From Diphasiastrum complanatum (lineage: Eukaryota > Streptophyta > Lycopodiopsida > Lycopodiales > Lycopodiaceae), in assembly GCA_029204225.1 (NCBI GenBank), contig CM055095.1, forward strand, positions 36,047,078-36,111,077: 64,000 nt of DNA, written 5' to 3'. Of this stretch, positions 20,996-32,012 are shown piece after piece. The notes below the pieces were generated by a model, which saw nothing but the letters and a program-made list of their open reading frames with translations, was not told the origin of the DNA and did not search any database. Every line of letters begins with the position of its first letter. Within the stretch, counting starts at the first letter, position 1. Both the position numbers and the translations under genes were made by a program.

Positions 20996-23150
20996 TATCA
21001 GGTCCTGAGTGCTTGACCAGTGGATTCAGCTTGTCACAGGCTTCGCAGTGAGGTGAGAAAGTCCTTCATAGGAGGTGGAAGCAAGGAGAAGCAAAAAGTG
21101 GAAGAAGCCTTTACTTGGTGTTGTTTGTAGGTTCTGAAGATTAGAAACAGTTGTGGAGAACACACAATCAGTCCTGGAGGCATCAGAAAGGCCAAGGTAG
21201 CATCAAACAACTTGCAAATCGGTTGAGTGTGGAGATTTTTACAAAACTTCAAGTTTTGTGTCAATAAATTTTTTTGGTGTATTTCACTCAAAACTCTATC
21301 ATTTTCTGAGTGGGGAATTGCTATTGAGTTTGGAGGCTTGATACAGTGCATAGCAAGTGATTGGGCTTTGTTTCACTGATTTCTGTGGAAATTTGAGGGA
21401 GTTTTGCAAATTTCTTTGTGCATTCTTGGGTAAAGTAGCTTTGCGGCTGAAAAATCATGTTTTTAAAGCCGTTCTATCAGAAAAATCCTTGTTTAGAGGC
21501 TACTAGATGCAAGCACTAGTGATTTAGTGTGGATTTGCACTTGAAATCGGCTTTTTTGGCGTAGATTTGGCTTCTTGTCAATTTTTGTGCAAAAAGTAGT
21601 GTTTCTGTCACTCTCTGCCTGTGTACTGCTCTCTGAAAAGTGCCAGTATGGTCCAAAACGCCTGATTTCAATCCGAAATGCCATCATATAGGCCTGAAAT
21701 GCCATCCAAGAGGCTCGAAACATTAGAGAAAATTTGGCCTTGGAAAGGGCCCTATAAGGATTGCCACGTAGGATGACAATTATTTGGCAATGTAACATAC
21801 TAAAATAAAATCTGTTTCTGCCCGCAGTCCTGCCCACACAGTCTTCGATGATTAGCTATTATGTGGGTAGTATAGTCTGTGATTGAAAAAAAATCATAAC
21901 TTTTGAACGGCAACTCGGATTGAGACGATTACGGTGCCATTTGAAAGCCCTCGACAAGAGCTTTTTAACAACATCCAACATGACCCAGTTCCGAGCTACG
22001 GTGAAGAAGTTATGGCCAGTCAAACTTTTTGGTCGGTCAACACTTGGTCAACCCAATATCTCTTTCAAACGTAGTTGATGGTTTCAAGTTTTGGTCAAAC
22101 CGGTCAACTGTGCTTGAAAGAGATATCGGGTTGACCGTGTTGACCGACCAAAACTTTGACTGGCCATAAGTTCTTCACCATAGCTCGGAACTGGGTCATG
22201 TTGGGTGCCGTTGAAAAGCTCTCGTCGAGGGCTTTCTAATGGCACCGTAATCGTCTCAATCCGAGTTGCCATTCAAAAGTAACACTGTTTTCTTGTTGAG
22301 TTGCATAGTATACTACAAATAAAATGGCTTATTTACGGGCTGCCCCCGACGCAAAATTACAGTTCTTTTAAAAGAAAAGAAAATCAATTTGAAGGAGCTA
22401 CGTTACGTAGATTTCAAATTTGAGTGTTTTGATTGGACCATGTGAAAGAAACTTTTGAGAAAAAAAAATAAAAGGTAGTGCTCAAATTCTCTCTAATGCG
22501 CCTAGAAAGTGTTCGAAACGTCTAGAGCCCGAAACGTTGCAAGACAGGCCCAAAACGCGAAGGCCCAGCCCGAAACGCCTCGCGAAACGCCTAATTCCCG
22601 CGTTGAGAATGTCTTTAAAAAATTAGTACATGGAAGTGCCTTCGAGCAGCTGAGCAGCGCGCAACAGTCCGAGTTTGCCACGTGTTAGGAAAGAAAAATC
22701 AGATCAATCTGGACTGATCATGAGTTCCAAATCGACGACCTAGAGCAATTGAAGAAAATACTCTTCAAATTTCATTTCAGATTGAAGGGTCCTACAAGTG
22801 CCCCTAGATTCTTTCTAAGAGCTCTGTCCACTGTGGTTCTTTTGCAGATAAGCAGAAAACAAAGTGATGTTTTGACCTAGTTGGAGAGACTTTTTTGGGA
22901 TCTGATTAGACATGAGCTATACTGGTACAAAGGGCTACGCGCTGATATAAAAATCTCTAAAATTGGAGATATGTGCACAGTTTGGCAGTTTGGCAATAAA
23001 TGCCATTTTTCAGGCTTAAGAGCAGTTGTGAGCCATTTTAAGGCCAAAATCTTCAATTTGGCATAACTTTCAATCCATAGCTCGGATTGGAAAGTGGTCG
23101 GAGACGTCGTTTGTCAATTTTGCAGCGAATTTTTCATTTTTGCAATCATT
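20996..23150 (+). other. Long non-coding leader of the copia element
   Basis: About 2.15 kb between primer site and gag without a long open frame. It contains the foldback at 21898-22280 and two clusters of CGAAACG/CGAAATGCC motifs (about 21650-21720 and 22505-22605). The ATAACTTTTGAACGGCAACTC motif family is repeated within it. Confidence 0.65.
21898..22280. repeat. Large foldback (hairpin) in the copia leader
   Basis: Left arm 21898 to about 22081 and right arm about 22095 to 22280 are inverted copies of each other, roughly 88% alike by eye, with a short loop. Landmarks: AACTTTTGAACGGCAACTCG on the left pairs with CGAGTTGCCATTCAAAAGT on the right; GACCCAGTTCCGAGCTACGG pairs with CCATAGCTCGGAACTGGGTC. 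A third copy of the unit lies at 31531-31894. Confidence 0.9.
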
Positions 23151-23194
23151 TTTGCGATCCGGACTCATCTAGGTGCAGTTATCGCAACTCTAAG

Positions 23195-23590
23195 CAAGAG
23201 CGTCCTCAATGAGTCAAGCAAATTAGAAGGAGCCGACAACTATGCAGTCAGGAAATTAAAACTAAAGAACATTCTAATGGAAAACGAGCTATGGGAAATC
23301 TTGACCGGTGAAGAGACTAGGCCAGTGATTGAGGATGATCAATGGGCATTTGACAGAAGGAGGAGAAAATCACAAAATATCATCAATTTGTCAATGAAGG
23401 ATGCTATCATTCCGTGCATCTCGGATTCGGAAGGACCGAAAGAGGCTTGAGATACATTGAAAGCGTTGTTTGAGACCACAAATACGTCTCAAATACTATT
23501 TCTGAAGACGAAGTTGCATACATTGCGGACCTACTGAAGATCAAAGAGATCCGTGACCAATTAGCAGCAGTTGGAGAGCGAGTACATGTC
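23195..23590 (+). pseudogene. Ty1/copia gag fragment (N-terminal part)
   Basis: In the copia element that begins at 20698. The frame reads LNESSKLEGADNYAVRKLKL, KNILMENELWEILTG and NIINLSMKDAI, the usual N-terminal helix pattern of copia gag (L.G.NY..W...M...L....LW..I). After a stop and a frameshift, FETTNTSQILFLKTKLHT and IKEIRDQLAAVGERV continue the gag fold. The family match ends at about 23590, where minus-strand gypsy integrase sequence begins abruptly. The zinc knuckle, protease, integrase and the start of reverse transcriptase are all missing and reappear only from 29839 (reverse transcriptase). Confidence 0.8.
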
Positions 23591-23599
23591 TTTCCTTTT

Positions 23600-24420
23600 T
23601 AGCTGCCAGTGCATGCACAACTAGTAAGCGTGTTTCACAGAGTTTATGCAGAGCTTCGTGGTGTAGTTGTAGAGATTTGGATTCATTAAGACGTTGCGTT
23701 GTGGCAATCCTTAATGATGGGACTAAAAGCTCTACTGGCATTACAGCATCCTGACAATTGAAAAGGTGTTTGATCAGTGCTTCTCTTATATGTTGTCCTG
23801 AATGCCCACAGAGCAGCATGCAACTTATGTTCCCAATCTAATCTGCTAGCTTCAACTGTTTTCGTGAGCACGCTACATAGGATCTTATTGGATGATTCTG
23901 CTTGCCTATCACCGCGAGGATAATAAGACGTACTGGTTCTATGGATCACGAAGAATTCCTCCAACAGGACCTTGATGGTCTCATTGATGAAATGACTTCC
24001 GCAATCGCTGACTATCTCCACCGGGCATCCAAAGCGAACAATGATATTTTCATAAAGGAACTTGGCAGTGGTCCTAGCATCAACTACTCTTACTGCCTTG
24101 GCTTCAACCCACTTGGTGAGATAGTCCGTGGCTACGAGCCTGGGTACTTCTTGCCGCAGGGTGAATTGGACCGATGTAATCCAATCCCCACTTTTCGAAT
24201 GGTGTTAGGGCTAAGACCGGGTGTAGTTAGGTCATAATTCAATCTCGTTGGTCTCCTTGCCCTTTGGCACACATCACACTTCCTTAGGTATTCTTCCGTA
24301 TCCTTATGAATCATTGGCCACTAGCATCCTAATTGCAGGATCTTGCGAACTGTAATGTCGGATGCAAAATGGCTTCCACCCATGCCTTCATGTGAAAGCG
24401 AGCTGATTTGGGTGGTCTCG
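23600..24420 (-). pseudogene. Gypsy integrase (broken)
   Basis: The minus strand shows the HHCC zinc domain near 24400-24270 (GSHFASDITVRKIL, then YLRKCDVCQRARRPT), and after a frameshift the DDE core: ATDYLTKWVEAKAVRV, VEIVSDCGSHF (second catalytic aspartate in SD-G--F) and RQAESSNKIL (catalytic glutamate), then LHAALWAFRTTYKRST. A further frameshift near 23700 leads to LHKLCETRLLVVHALAAKKE. Integrase would join element cDNA to the genome; frameshifts make this copy inactive. The C-terminal end is cut at the junction with copia gag. Confidence 0.88.
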
Positions 24421-24554
24421 TGAGGAAGAATACATCACCGAAGAATCCCATCTGGGCCTCTTCGATACAATTGGCCGACAATCAGCTGATAAGGTCTAGC
24501 TTTCAAGATTAATTTTCACTGATCCGCCTTTGGTAGTGATTTGTCTGGTTGGCC

Positions 24555-26216
24555 CTACATTAGATATTTAACAATGTCGGCAGCCCATTCCGGTACTGTG
24601 TCCACGTAAAATAAGGCAGCATCAACCAGCTCATCGTCGGGTTGGGTTGCAACCTCCTTTCTCTTGATTCGTGACACATGATCTACCATGTAGTGTTGTT
24701 TTTCCTTGCGGACTACTATCCAAAAATCAAACTCCAACAACAGAAGTAACCATCTAGTGATTCTCCCTGTGTTGCAAGTTTTGTTAACGAGATAGAGCAA
24801 GAATTGATGGTCCGTATAAAAAGCAAAATGTGTGGCCATCAAGTAGTGCCAAAATTTCTTTATCTCATATTTCATCGCCAGTGCTTCCCGCTCTGTGGTT
24901 GAATAATTCATCTCTGTATCACTGAGCTGTCGGCTTGCAAATCGAATTGGAAAGTTCTTTTTGTGTTCTCCTGGCTGGGTTAAGACTGCACCAACTGCAT
25001 ACTTTGATGCGTCCATATGCACATGGAACTCAATGGACCAATTGGGTTGACGTAAGATTGGTGCTGAAATCAATGCATCCTTAAGCTTTTGGAAAGCCTT
25101 TAAGGCTTCCTCGTTCCAATGTGGATCCGTTGTGAGTTTGTAAATTGGTCGGGCTAGCTCTGCAAAATTTAGAATGAAGATAATATAATAGTCAGCGTGA
25201 CCCATGAAGATGTAGACTTCGCGGATCGTCCCTGGTGGTGGTAGATCAACAATGATCTTGATCTTTGACAGGTCTGTGGCGATCCTGTGTCTGGATACTA
25301 TATGGCCGAGAATCAAGCCATGTGTAACCCAAAAATTGACATTTTTCTAGGTTCAAGAAGATCTAAAAATTGCGACATTTTTGTAGCACCTTCTCCAAAT
25401 TGGATAAGTGTTCTGAGTCTGGTCCATGCACGCACAAATCGTCCAAGAAAATTTCCAGAAATTTTTGCAAATACTCCTTGAATGCTGCCTGCATGACACA
25501 CTGGAAAGTGCTTGGGGCATTGCAAAGTCCGAATGAGCATAGGTTCCCCATTCCATGGCGAATGTTGTCTTATGCTGGTCTTGGGGTGCTATCTTCACCT
25601 GGTTGTAACCGCTGAAGCCGTCTAAAAAACTGTAGGCTTCGGCTCCAACTACTCTCTCAAGGACACTTTCCATAAATGGTAAAAGAAAATGATCCTTTTT
25701 GATGACTGCATTTAGTGCCTTCAGATTCACGCAGATTCGCATTTTGCCATTCTTCTTGGGTACTATAACTATCAGTGATACCCATTCTGTGTGCTCGATT
25801 TCATAAATGAAATCTGCATCTAACAGCTTTTGCAACTCCTGCTTGATCAGCACTGTGTAGTTCGGGTTGCAGCGGTAGTAACGACTCACCTTGGGGACTG
25901 CTCCATCCACCAAGCGTATGGTGTGTTGGACTACTGTTGGTGGAGTGTCCTTCAGATCACTGTAACTCCAAGCAAAACAGCCTTTAAACTCCACCAACAA
26001 TGATCGTAGTCTCTTGAATTGTGTGGGTGGTAATTGTTCCCCCACATGTACTATCTTTTCTTCTTCACCTGGCTTGGCAAGGTTCATTGGCTGTGTTCGC
26101 GCAGGTCCCTCGAAGACTTGTTCCGCTAATGCTTGATTTTGATCAGGTTCTCGCTGTGCTTGCAGCATCATAATTACCACGTCGTCCAAGGTATAATTAT
26201 TGAAGGTTTCAAGCAT
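24555..26216 (-). pseudogene. Gypsy reverse transcriptase and RNase H (broken)
   Basis: Two long minus-strand frames. In 26216-25550: PPTVVQHTIRLVDGAVPKVS, VPKKNGKMRICVNLKALNAV, then the first catalytic motif YSFLDGFSGYNQVKI. A frameshift near 25550 leads to FGLCNAPSTFQ and the catalytic box FLDDLCVHG (canonical Y-DD) near 25423-25449. A second frameshift near 25330 leads to the thumb (VYIFMGHADYYIIFI) and RNase H: EFHVHMDASKYAVGAVL, TEREALAMKYEIKKFWHYL, FYTDHQFLLYLV. RNase H's usual TDAS is MDAS, keeping the aspartate. Length is normal for the family. It is inactive because of the frameshifts. Confidence 0.92.
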
Positions 26217-26512
26217 CTCGTGAATTGGAGCTCATCGAGATTTCTCTTTCAACATATTGATCTTAGCCCAACTGGTCATCTTTTGGTTCTCTGTCATCTG
26301 AGTAGAAGATGACGTTGTACCTGAGTCCATCTTGATTGACTTTAAGCAATCCAACACCTTCTTTTTGTTATATTGGTGGATTTGTCCTTGTTGTCTTTCA
26401 TCGGAACTGGTGTGACATTCGCCTCGTGGTTGCGAATATCAACATCCACTGTAGCTATAGCCTCTTCGGGTAGATCACTCCATCAGATCACCTGGTTGTA
26501 GCGTTGCTTCAA
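26217..26512 (-). other. Protease to reverse transcriptase spacer of the gypsy element
   Basis: Short spacer with several stops in all minus-strand frames. One frame reads DLPEEAIATVDVDIRNHEAN, typical of the acidic linker in front of gypsy reverse transcriptase. Confidence 0.5.
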
Positions 26513-27169
26513 CTAATTCCTCTTGTTCGCAGGTGCCCTTGGTGGATCGATCCTTGAGACCTTCGCCATAATAGACTTTTGCGGATGTTGAGCTGGTACC
26601 TTCTTGATTCCATAACGATCTGGGTACATATGTTGTAGGACCTGCTCATCAGTCAGCTCAGTCTCCTTATTATAAGTTAAAGCATGTTGCCAAGGGACTA
26701 AATCATCATCCATTGGGTTCTCAATAGGTTCCGCTGACAACCATGCTACGTTTATCATATTCACCCCAAATGTGATTGGTGTGTCCATAGTGTAACATTT
26801 GGGTGAAGATGTGCTGGGTTCAGGATCTGATTCATATTGACATGCCCAACAGTCAATAGTTGCTAATGCATCCATCCATCTCACGACATCCGTCTCTGAA
26901 TCATAATGACCACCTTTGGCTGGCCTTGGGCGATCAATCGTGTGATCTGTCGTGGATGATCCGTCATCAACTTTGGGTGCAATAGGTTTCACCGCCCATG
27001 TGGTTGGATCAACCTTTACAGCCTGCTCTCTGTTCTCAAAGGTGAGTTTCCCCGTACCCCAGTTGTGTACTACTTGCATAGTCCTCAACCATGGTCTTCC
27101 CAGTAAAACATGATATGCAGTTGGAGATTCAGGTATATCCATGACTACAAAAGTGATCACAAACTGCAT
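26513..27169 (-). pseudogene. Gypsy aspartic protease, C-terminal half
   Basis: The frame starts at FVVMDIPESPTAYHVLLGRP WLRTM, the conserved second half of plant gypsy retropepsins (Y--LLGRPWL). The first half with the catalytic D-S/T-G triad should lie between this and the zinc knuckles, but only about 40 bp separate them, so the active site is deleted. The remaining C-terminal part (PTTWAVKPIAPKVDDG onwards) is linker sequence leading to reverse transcriptase. The element therefore could not mature its own polyprotein. Confidence 0.8.
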
Positions 27170-27204
27170 GCATGAAGTTTAGTGGTGCACTGGTTCCAAG
27201 TCTC

Positions 27205-28703
27205 AATGGACAATTTTTGAAGCAGTGTCCATAACCGCATTCTCGACAAAAGGATGTATATTGTCCCTTGTAAGAACATTCTGCAATCCTATGTCATTCA
27301 CCGCATCCATACCAGCCGTAATTTCTTCCGCCTTGATGTTGAGTCTGAGTTGCATAGGCCGCAAAATATTCGTTTATGGCAGGATTCATAAATGGCTCCT
27401 CCGATCCATACCATTGCTGCTGCTCAGGTTGAGGTGGTACTTCCATCTCTAGTTCTGCTGCTGTCAGGTATACATGGGCCACTTGTTGATTGGCTGGCCC
27501 TGGTGGTGTATGTAAGGCCATACGCTGTTGTTGATTCGGTGCGCCGTACCTCAGTGCCACGTTTGGTGCCCCTTGATGATATGGATAAGAAGTCTGATAC
27601 GGGCTTCTCTTCTGTTGAACAATCCGGGGGCTAAACGGGCAAAATGTCATATCGTGCGATGTTGCATTGCATAGATGGCAAAATCTATGTGTCAATCTCA
27701 GATTTTGCGTTAGGACTGAACACTCATTCGATGTATGGTTTTGTGTGCATACTGAACACCATACATTCTCACGTCGGGGATACTGTAGCTGGATTGGTTC
27801 CGGTACATGTGGCGTTGATGCTACAGCTCCTTGTAAGGCTTTCAGTTTCTGATCAAACTATGCCGTAAGTTGCTCCATATGTTGTTTGTGTAATTTTGTC
27901 ATTTGATCCAACAGTAGTTCTGTGGATAGAGGGGATGCGGTTGATGACGATGATGCTATCGAGGGAGTAGACGTATGAGTGGATGGATATTCATCGTCAG
28001 ATCCCTCATCCTCTTCCCTGATGGCATCTTTCATAGCTTCTTGCAGAGCAGCATACTGCTCCCGTCGTTTCAGTTCTCTTTTGATGTTCCGTGGTAGTCC
28101 TGCTAGGAACCACATGAGCACTGCATGATCGGGAGGTAGAGATGCACTACACTCGAATCGTAGATGTTTGACCCATTTAATATAGTCCCTGACCCTTTCT
28201 CGTTTTCCCATCTTGACTTTGCTCAGCAGGAGAAACGGGTCTTCTAGGACTTTCCTTGGTTTAAAGCGCGTGATGAGAGCCGCTTTAACCGCTTCCCAGG
28301 TAGATTTTTCTTCCTCTGACAGGTTGAAAAACCAATCCTGAGCCACTGTTAATAAGGACATGGAGAACAACATCAACTTTTCCACATGTGTCCGTTCACC
28401 ATAGATTTCACAAGCTTGCTCGTAGATCTGGAGGAAGCGAATGAGATCTGATGATCCGTCGTATTTGGTATTTTCATCCGTTGTGCTCTCCGAATTGCTT
28501 GCAAGGGAGCGATAGATACGGGTTGGCCCATTGGTTCCATTGGCGCTGGTTTCGGTTCTGCCTCTTGTTGCACAGTTGCTAATCTGAAAAGGTGTGGTGC
28601 TTGATTTGCTATCCTTCTTGCTACCGATTGTCCAGATCTCAGATTTATCCGATGGTTGGATCTTGCTTGTATAGTGCAGTCTGGATCTTAAGGATCTAAT
28701 CAA
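27205..28703 (-). pseudogene. Gypsy gag with zinc knuckles (broken)
   Basis: The minus-strand frame 28703-27858 has a retrotransposon gag domain: KYDGSSDLIRFLQIYEQACE, LTVAQDWFFNLSEEEKSTWE and AALITRFKPRKVL. After a stop near 27858 the frame resumes and carries zinc knuckles: CHLCNATSHDMTFC (CX2CX4HX4C), a damaged GWYGCGE-HRIAEC (first cysteine replaced, stop inside) and CRECGYGHCFKNCP (CX2CX3HX4C). Gag forms the virus-like particle and binds element RNA. The double-knuckle layout YGCG...H....C plus CXXC...H....CP resembles that in the gag-only family at 36857-38289. Confidence 0.85.
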
Positions 28704-29838
28704 TCTGATCAGCCGGAAGTGAAATTTAGGCCTTTTACGGTGGTTTTTCCTTGATAACTTTTTACTCCTTGCACTGATTGGCCTGAGATTTTGACAGTAG
28801 CTGGATTTGGTGCAGATCTTTCCACTGATCTAGTCTGTGAGGGTTCTCTTGTGCGAGAGTTCTTTAGCTGTTTTGTCAGATAAAAAACTTGATATCTCTC
28901 AGATCTTTGGGAAGTAACTCTTGCAAGGGTCACAGTAGCTGAGTCTAGGTCAGATCTCACTATGAAATTCTCTACGAGAGTTAACTCTCACAGTAAGTGA
29001 AAATTTCACTGTATGCGAGGGTTCAGAACCACTATTTTGGCTTGATCTTCACCAAATCTCTATACTAACTCTTGCAGGCTTTTTCACTGATGGAAATTGA
29101 CATTATGAATCGATTGAGATGGTCTGCAAGAGTTCTTACTGGAAGGATTGGCTGGAACTTCACTTTTTAGTGATTTTTTTAACACTTAAACCCAATTTTT
29201 AGCTCACTGAAATCAAACTAACTCTCGCAGGCTCTTCTGTGTCTTTGTCTCACTAAGATGGAACTTCAAAATCCTTTGTGAGAGTTTTTGCCCACTAGAA
29301 CTGAAAAATTTGGTGTCTGCGAGGGTTCTATGGTACTTCCCATGTTTTTTTCATTGGAAACTCTCGCACAAGCACTTAGACATCAAACTAACTCTTGCAA
29401 GCTTCTCTGTGTCCTGGTCTCACTGAGATGGAACTTCAGAGGGCTCTGCAAGAGTTCTGGTGAAGATTTGCATTTTTTTGGATTTTTTCAAGGGTTTTTT
29501 TTGAATTTTTTTATGATTTTTCTTTGATTTTTGCAATCTGCTTGGAATTAACTCTCGCATGCTTCTATGCATGTCTGGGACAGTACCCTGGAGCTGCTGC
29601 CAGTCATGCAAGGGTTAACTCTTACTGGTTTTGGAGATATTAAAATCTGATGAGATTTTAGGCTCTTTTTACCTCCAAAATACAGATTGGTGTGTTTCTT
29701 GGGTTTTTTGGCTAGTTGGTTTGGGTTTCAAGCCCTTAGAGGCTGTTCAGGGCCTCATGTACCCTCTCACACCTCCTCTGCTAGCTGTGAACAGTCCAAA
29801 CACAAAAAAAACACAGAAAACTAACTGTAAAAATGAAA
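28704..29838 (-). other. Gypsy leader with tandem units
   Basis: Non-coding leader of the gypsy body. It contains repeated blocks with ACTCTCGCA-GCTTCTCTGTGT and GATGGAACTTC at about 29225 and 29395, and a unique block with CTGGGACAGTACCCTGGAGC near 29580. The same blocks, in the same order, occur in the leader at 38290-40310. Confidence 0.8.
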
Positions 29839-31384
29839 ACCTCCAGTTGATGAATCTAGCTTTGATGTGATCCATATTAACGGCTCAAGAACCTAAAACT
29901 TTCAACGAAACAAAAGAACAAAAGGAGTGGTGTGCAACTATGGAAATAGAAATGGAGGCTATATCGAAGAACAAAACGTGGGACTTGGTTGAGCTACCTG
30001 ATGGTAAGACGCCTATCACATGTAAGTGGATCTACAAGACGAAGTATGGAGCGGATGGGCAACTCAACAAGTACAAGGCACAGCTAGTTGCAAGAGGTTT
30101 TGAGCAGTAGAAAGGTATAGACTTTGGGGAGACCTTTGCACCCGTAGCCAAAATGGTAACTATCGTTCGATCATTGCAATTTCCGCTTTCTATGGTTGGA
30201 AAATCCAACAAATGGACATCAAATCTGCTTTTCTTAATAGAGTGTTGGATGAAGAGGTATACTTAGAGCAACCTCAAGGGTTTGTTGAGCCAAGGAGAGA
30301 TCATTTAGTTTGTAAACTCAACAAAGCCATATATGGATTGAAGCAAGCGCCATGAGCGTGGTACTCTTGCATTGATGAACACTTCAAGCGAAGGAGAATG
30401 GTAAAGAGTGATGCTGATCCTAATCTTTACATTCTTAAGCAAAACTCAGATATAGTGTTCATTGTCCTCTATGTCGACGATTTGATTATTACAGAAAGTA
30501 ATATGGGCTTAATTGATGAAATCAAATCATACCTTTCCAATACCTTTGACATGAGTGATTTAGGGTTGATGCATTATTGTCTTGGTATTGAAGTTTGGCA
30601 AAAGGAAGACACTGCTATTCTTACGCAAAGCAATTATGCACGTGATCTATTGTATAAGTTCAATATGTAGGATTGCAAGTCACTAAGTACTCCAATGGAG
30701 GCCAATACCAAACTTTCTACATTTGATGAAGCCGAGAAAGTTGATGCATACTTATATAGGCAGTTAGTGGGCAGTTTAATCTATTTGACACACACACGTC
30801 CTGATATTGCTTATGCTGTTGGTGTGGTAAGTCAATTTATGCAAGAACCTAGTCAGACTCACTGGAAAGCTGCTAAACATATTTTGAGATATGTTCGAGG
30901 CACGCTAAATTTTGGCTGGAAGTATGATCAGTCTGAAGCCCTAATGTTGGTAGGTTATACAGATGCTGATTGGGCAGAAAATATTGATGATAGACGATCA
31001 TACATTTAGCTATGGTACAGCTGCTATTTCTTGGAACAACAAGAAGCAACCTACTTATCTTCGACGGAAGCTGAGTATCGTGCACTTAGCAATGTTACAC
31101 AAGAGGTAATATGACTGTGAAGACTGCTTATTGATTTGGGTCAATCACAGGTGGATGCTACAACTGTATATTGCGACAACAAAAGTTATATTCATCTTGC
31201 CAGAAATCCAATTCTACATACTCGAACAAAACACATCGAGATACATCATCACTTTGTTCGAGAGAAAATAATTGATGACATCATTGATCTAGTTTTTTGT
31301 AAATCTGAAGATCAAGTGGCTAATATTTTTACTAAGTCTTTACGTAAATGTAAATTTGAGAACCTTTGTAGTCTCTTAGGAATA
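29839..31384 (+). pseudogene. Ty1/copia reverse transcriptase and RNase H (broken)
   Basis: Resumes the plus-strand copia after the gypsy insert. Motifs in order: MEAISKNKTWDLVELPDGK, CKWIYKTKYGADGQLNKYKA, GIDFGETFAPVAKM, QQMDIKSAFLN (frameshifted), LNKAIYGLKQAP, the catalytic FIVLYVDDLIITES (30440-30490), LVGSLIYLTHTRPDIAYAVG, then RNase H GYTDADWAENIDDRRS, SSTEAEYRALSN, YCDNKSYIHLARNP, HTRTKHIEIHHHF and SEDQVANIFTKSL. At least two frameshifts and several in-frame stops, for example at 30110, 30354 and 31007. Its end is 30 bp from an LTR start. Confidence 0.92.
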
Positions 31385-31402
31385 TAAGAATGTAATTTTA
31401 TC

Positions 31403-31414
31403 ATTGAGGGAGAG
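31403..31414 (+). promoter_or_regulatory. Polypurine tract of the copia element
   Basis: GAGGGAGAG directly before TGTTAG. It primes plus-strand DNA synthesis in LTR elements; its place right after the RNase H stop is as expected. Confidence 0.6.
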
Positions 31415-31530
31415 TGTTAGAAAGTAATCATCAGGTTGAGCAAGTGTTGACCGACCAAATCAATGATATACTTCATTGTTACACTTCTTAGTTACTGTTC
31501 ACAATGTTCTTTATTATTGATAGCTATTAC
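31415..31530 (+). repeat. Truncated 3' LTR of the copia element
   Basis: Starts TGTTAGAAAGTAATCATC, like the 5' LTR at 20698 for about 15 bases, then differs. A piece (GTTGAGCAAGTGTTGACCGA) matches the foldback unit, so the LTR is mosaic. No CA end is visible before the inverted leader copy begins. Confidence 0.5.
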
Positions 31531-31894
31531 ACCCGGTCAAACTGGTCAACTACGTTTGAAAGAGATATTGGGTTGACCAAGTGTTGACCGACCAAAACTT
31601 TGACTGGCCATAACTTCACTGTAGCTTGGAATTGGGTCATGTTGGGTGTTGTTGAAAAGCTCTCGTCGAGGGCTTTATGGCACCGTAATCATCTCAATCC
31701 GAGTTGTCGTTCGAAAGTTATGATTTTTTTCAGCCAAAGACTATACTATGCACATAATAGCTAACCATCAAAGACTATGTGGGCAGGACTGCAAGCAGAA
31801 AAAGATTTTATTTTAGTATTTTACATTGCCAAAAAATTGTCATCCTACATGGCAATCCTTATAGGGCCCTTTCCAAGGCCAAATTTTCTCTAAT
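31531..31894 (-). repeat. Inverted copy of copia leader segment 21721-22080
   Basis: The minus strand of this segment matches 21721-22080 (about 90% by eye): both read CATTAGAGAAAATTTGGCC, GGGCCCTATAAGGATTGCCA, AATAAAATCT and TTAGCTATTATGTG at corresponding places. Confidence 0.9.
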
Positions 31895-31902
31895 GTAGAA
31901 TA

Positions 31903-32012
31903 ATAAGTGCGAGGGCACTGGCATTCTACGTGTGTAAGCCCAACCCAATGAGCACATTGCTAGTTGTTTCAAGTTGTTCCATAAAGACTTGGGCCCTAGG
32001 TGTAGATAAAGA
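31903..32012 (+). repeat. LTR fragment of the gag-only family
   Basis: TAGAATAATAAGTGCGAGGG to GGTGTAGATAAA matches 34319-34426 of the longer LTR at 34045. It is joined directly to ORF sequence at 32013. Confidence 0.8.

Larger units (their letters stand above)
23600..29838 (-). mobile_element. Ty3/gypsy element body without LTRs, inside the copia element
   Basis: A minus-strand gypsy element in canonical order: leader (29838-28704), gag, partial protease, reverse transcriptase, RNase H, integrase (ending near 23600). Neither LTR, the primer-binding site nor the 3' untranslated region is present. At 23590-23600 its integrase C-terminus meets copia gag; at about 29838 its leader meets copia sequence upstream of reverse transcriptase (NLQLMNLALM). 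Its leader is homologous to the leader at 38290-40310, so its missing LTRs were probably like those at 35331 and 40333. All parts carry stops or frameshifts. Confidence 0.85.

Noticed and set aside
21034-21837. Two minus-strand frames of 105 and 114 codons
   Set aside because: They lie in the copia leader, opposite to its transcription, and show no domain.
23902-24237. Plus-strand open frame of 111 codons
   Set aside because: It is the antisense of gypsy integrase, which has clear motifs on the minus strand.
29928-29941. GTGCAACTATGG resembles the right end of the hAT-type elements
   Set aside because: It lies in copia reverse transcriptase coding sequence (EWCATMEIE) and has no partner end or target duplication.
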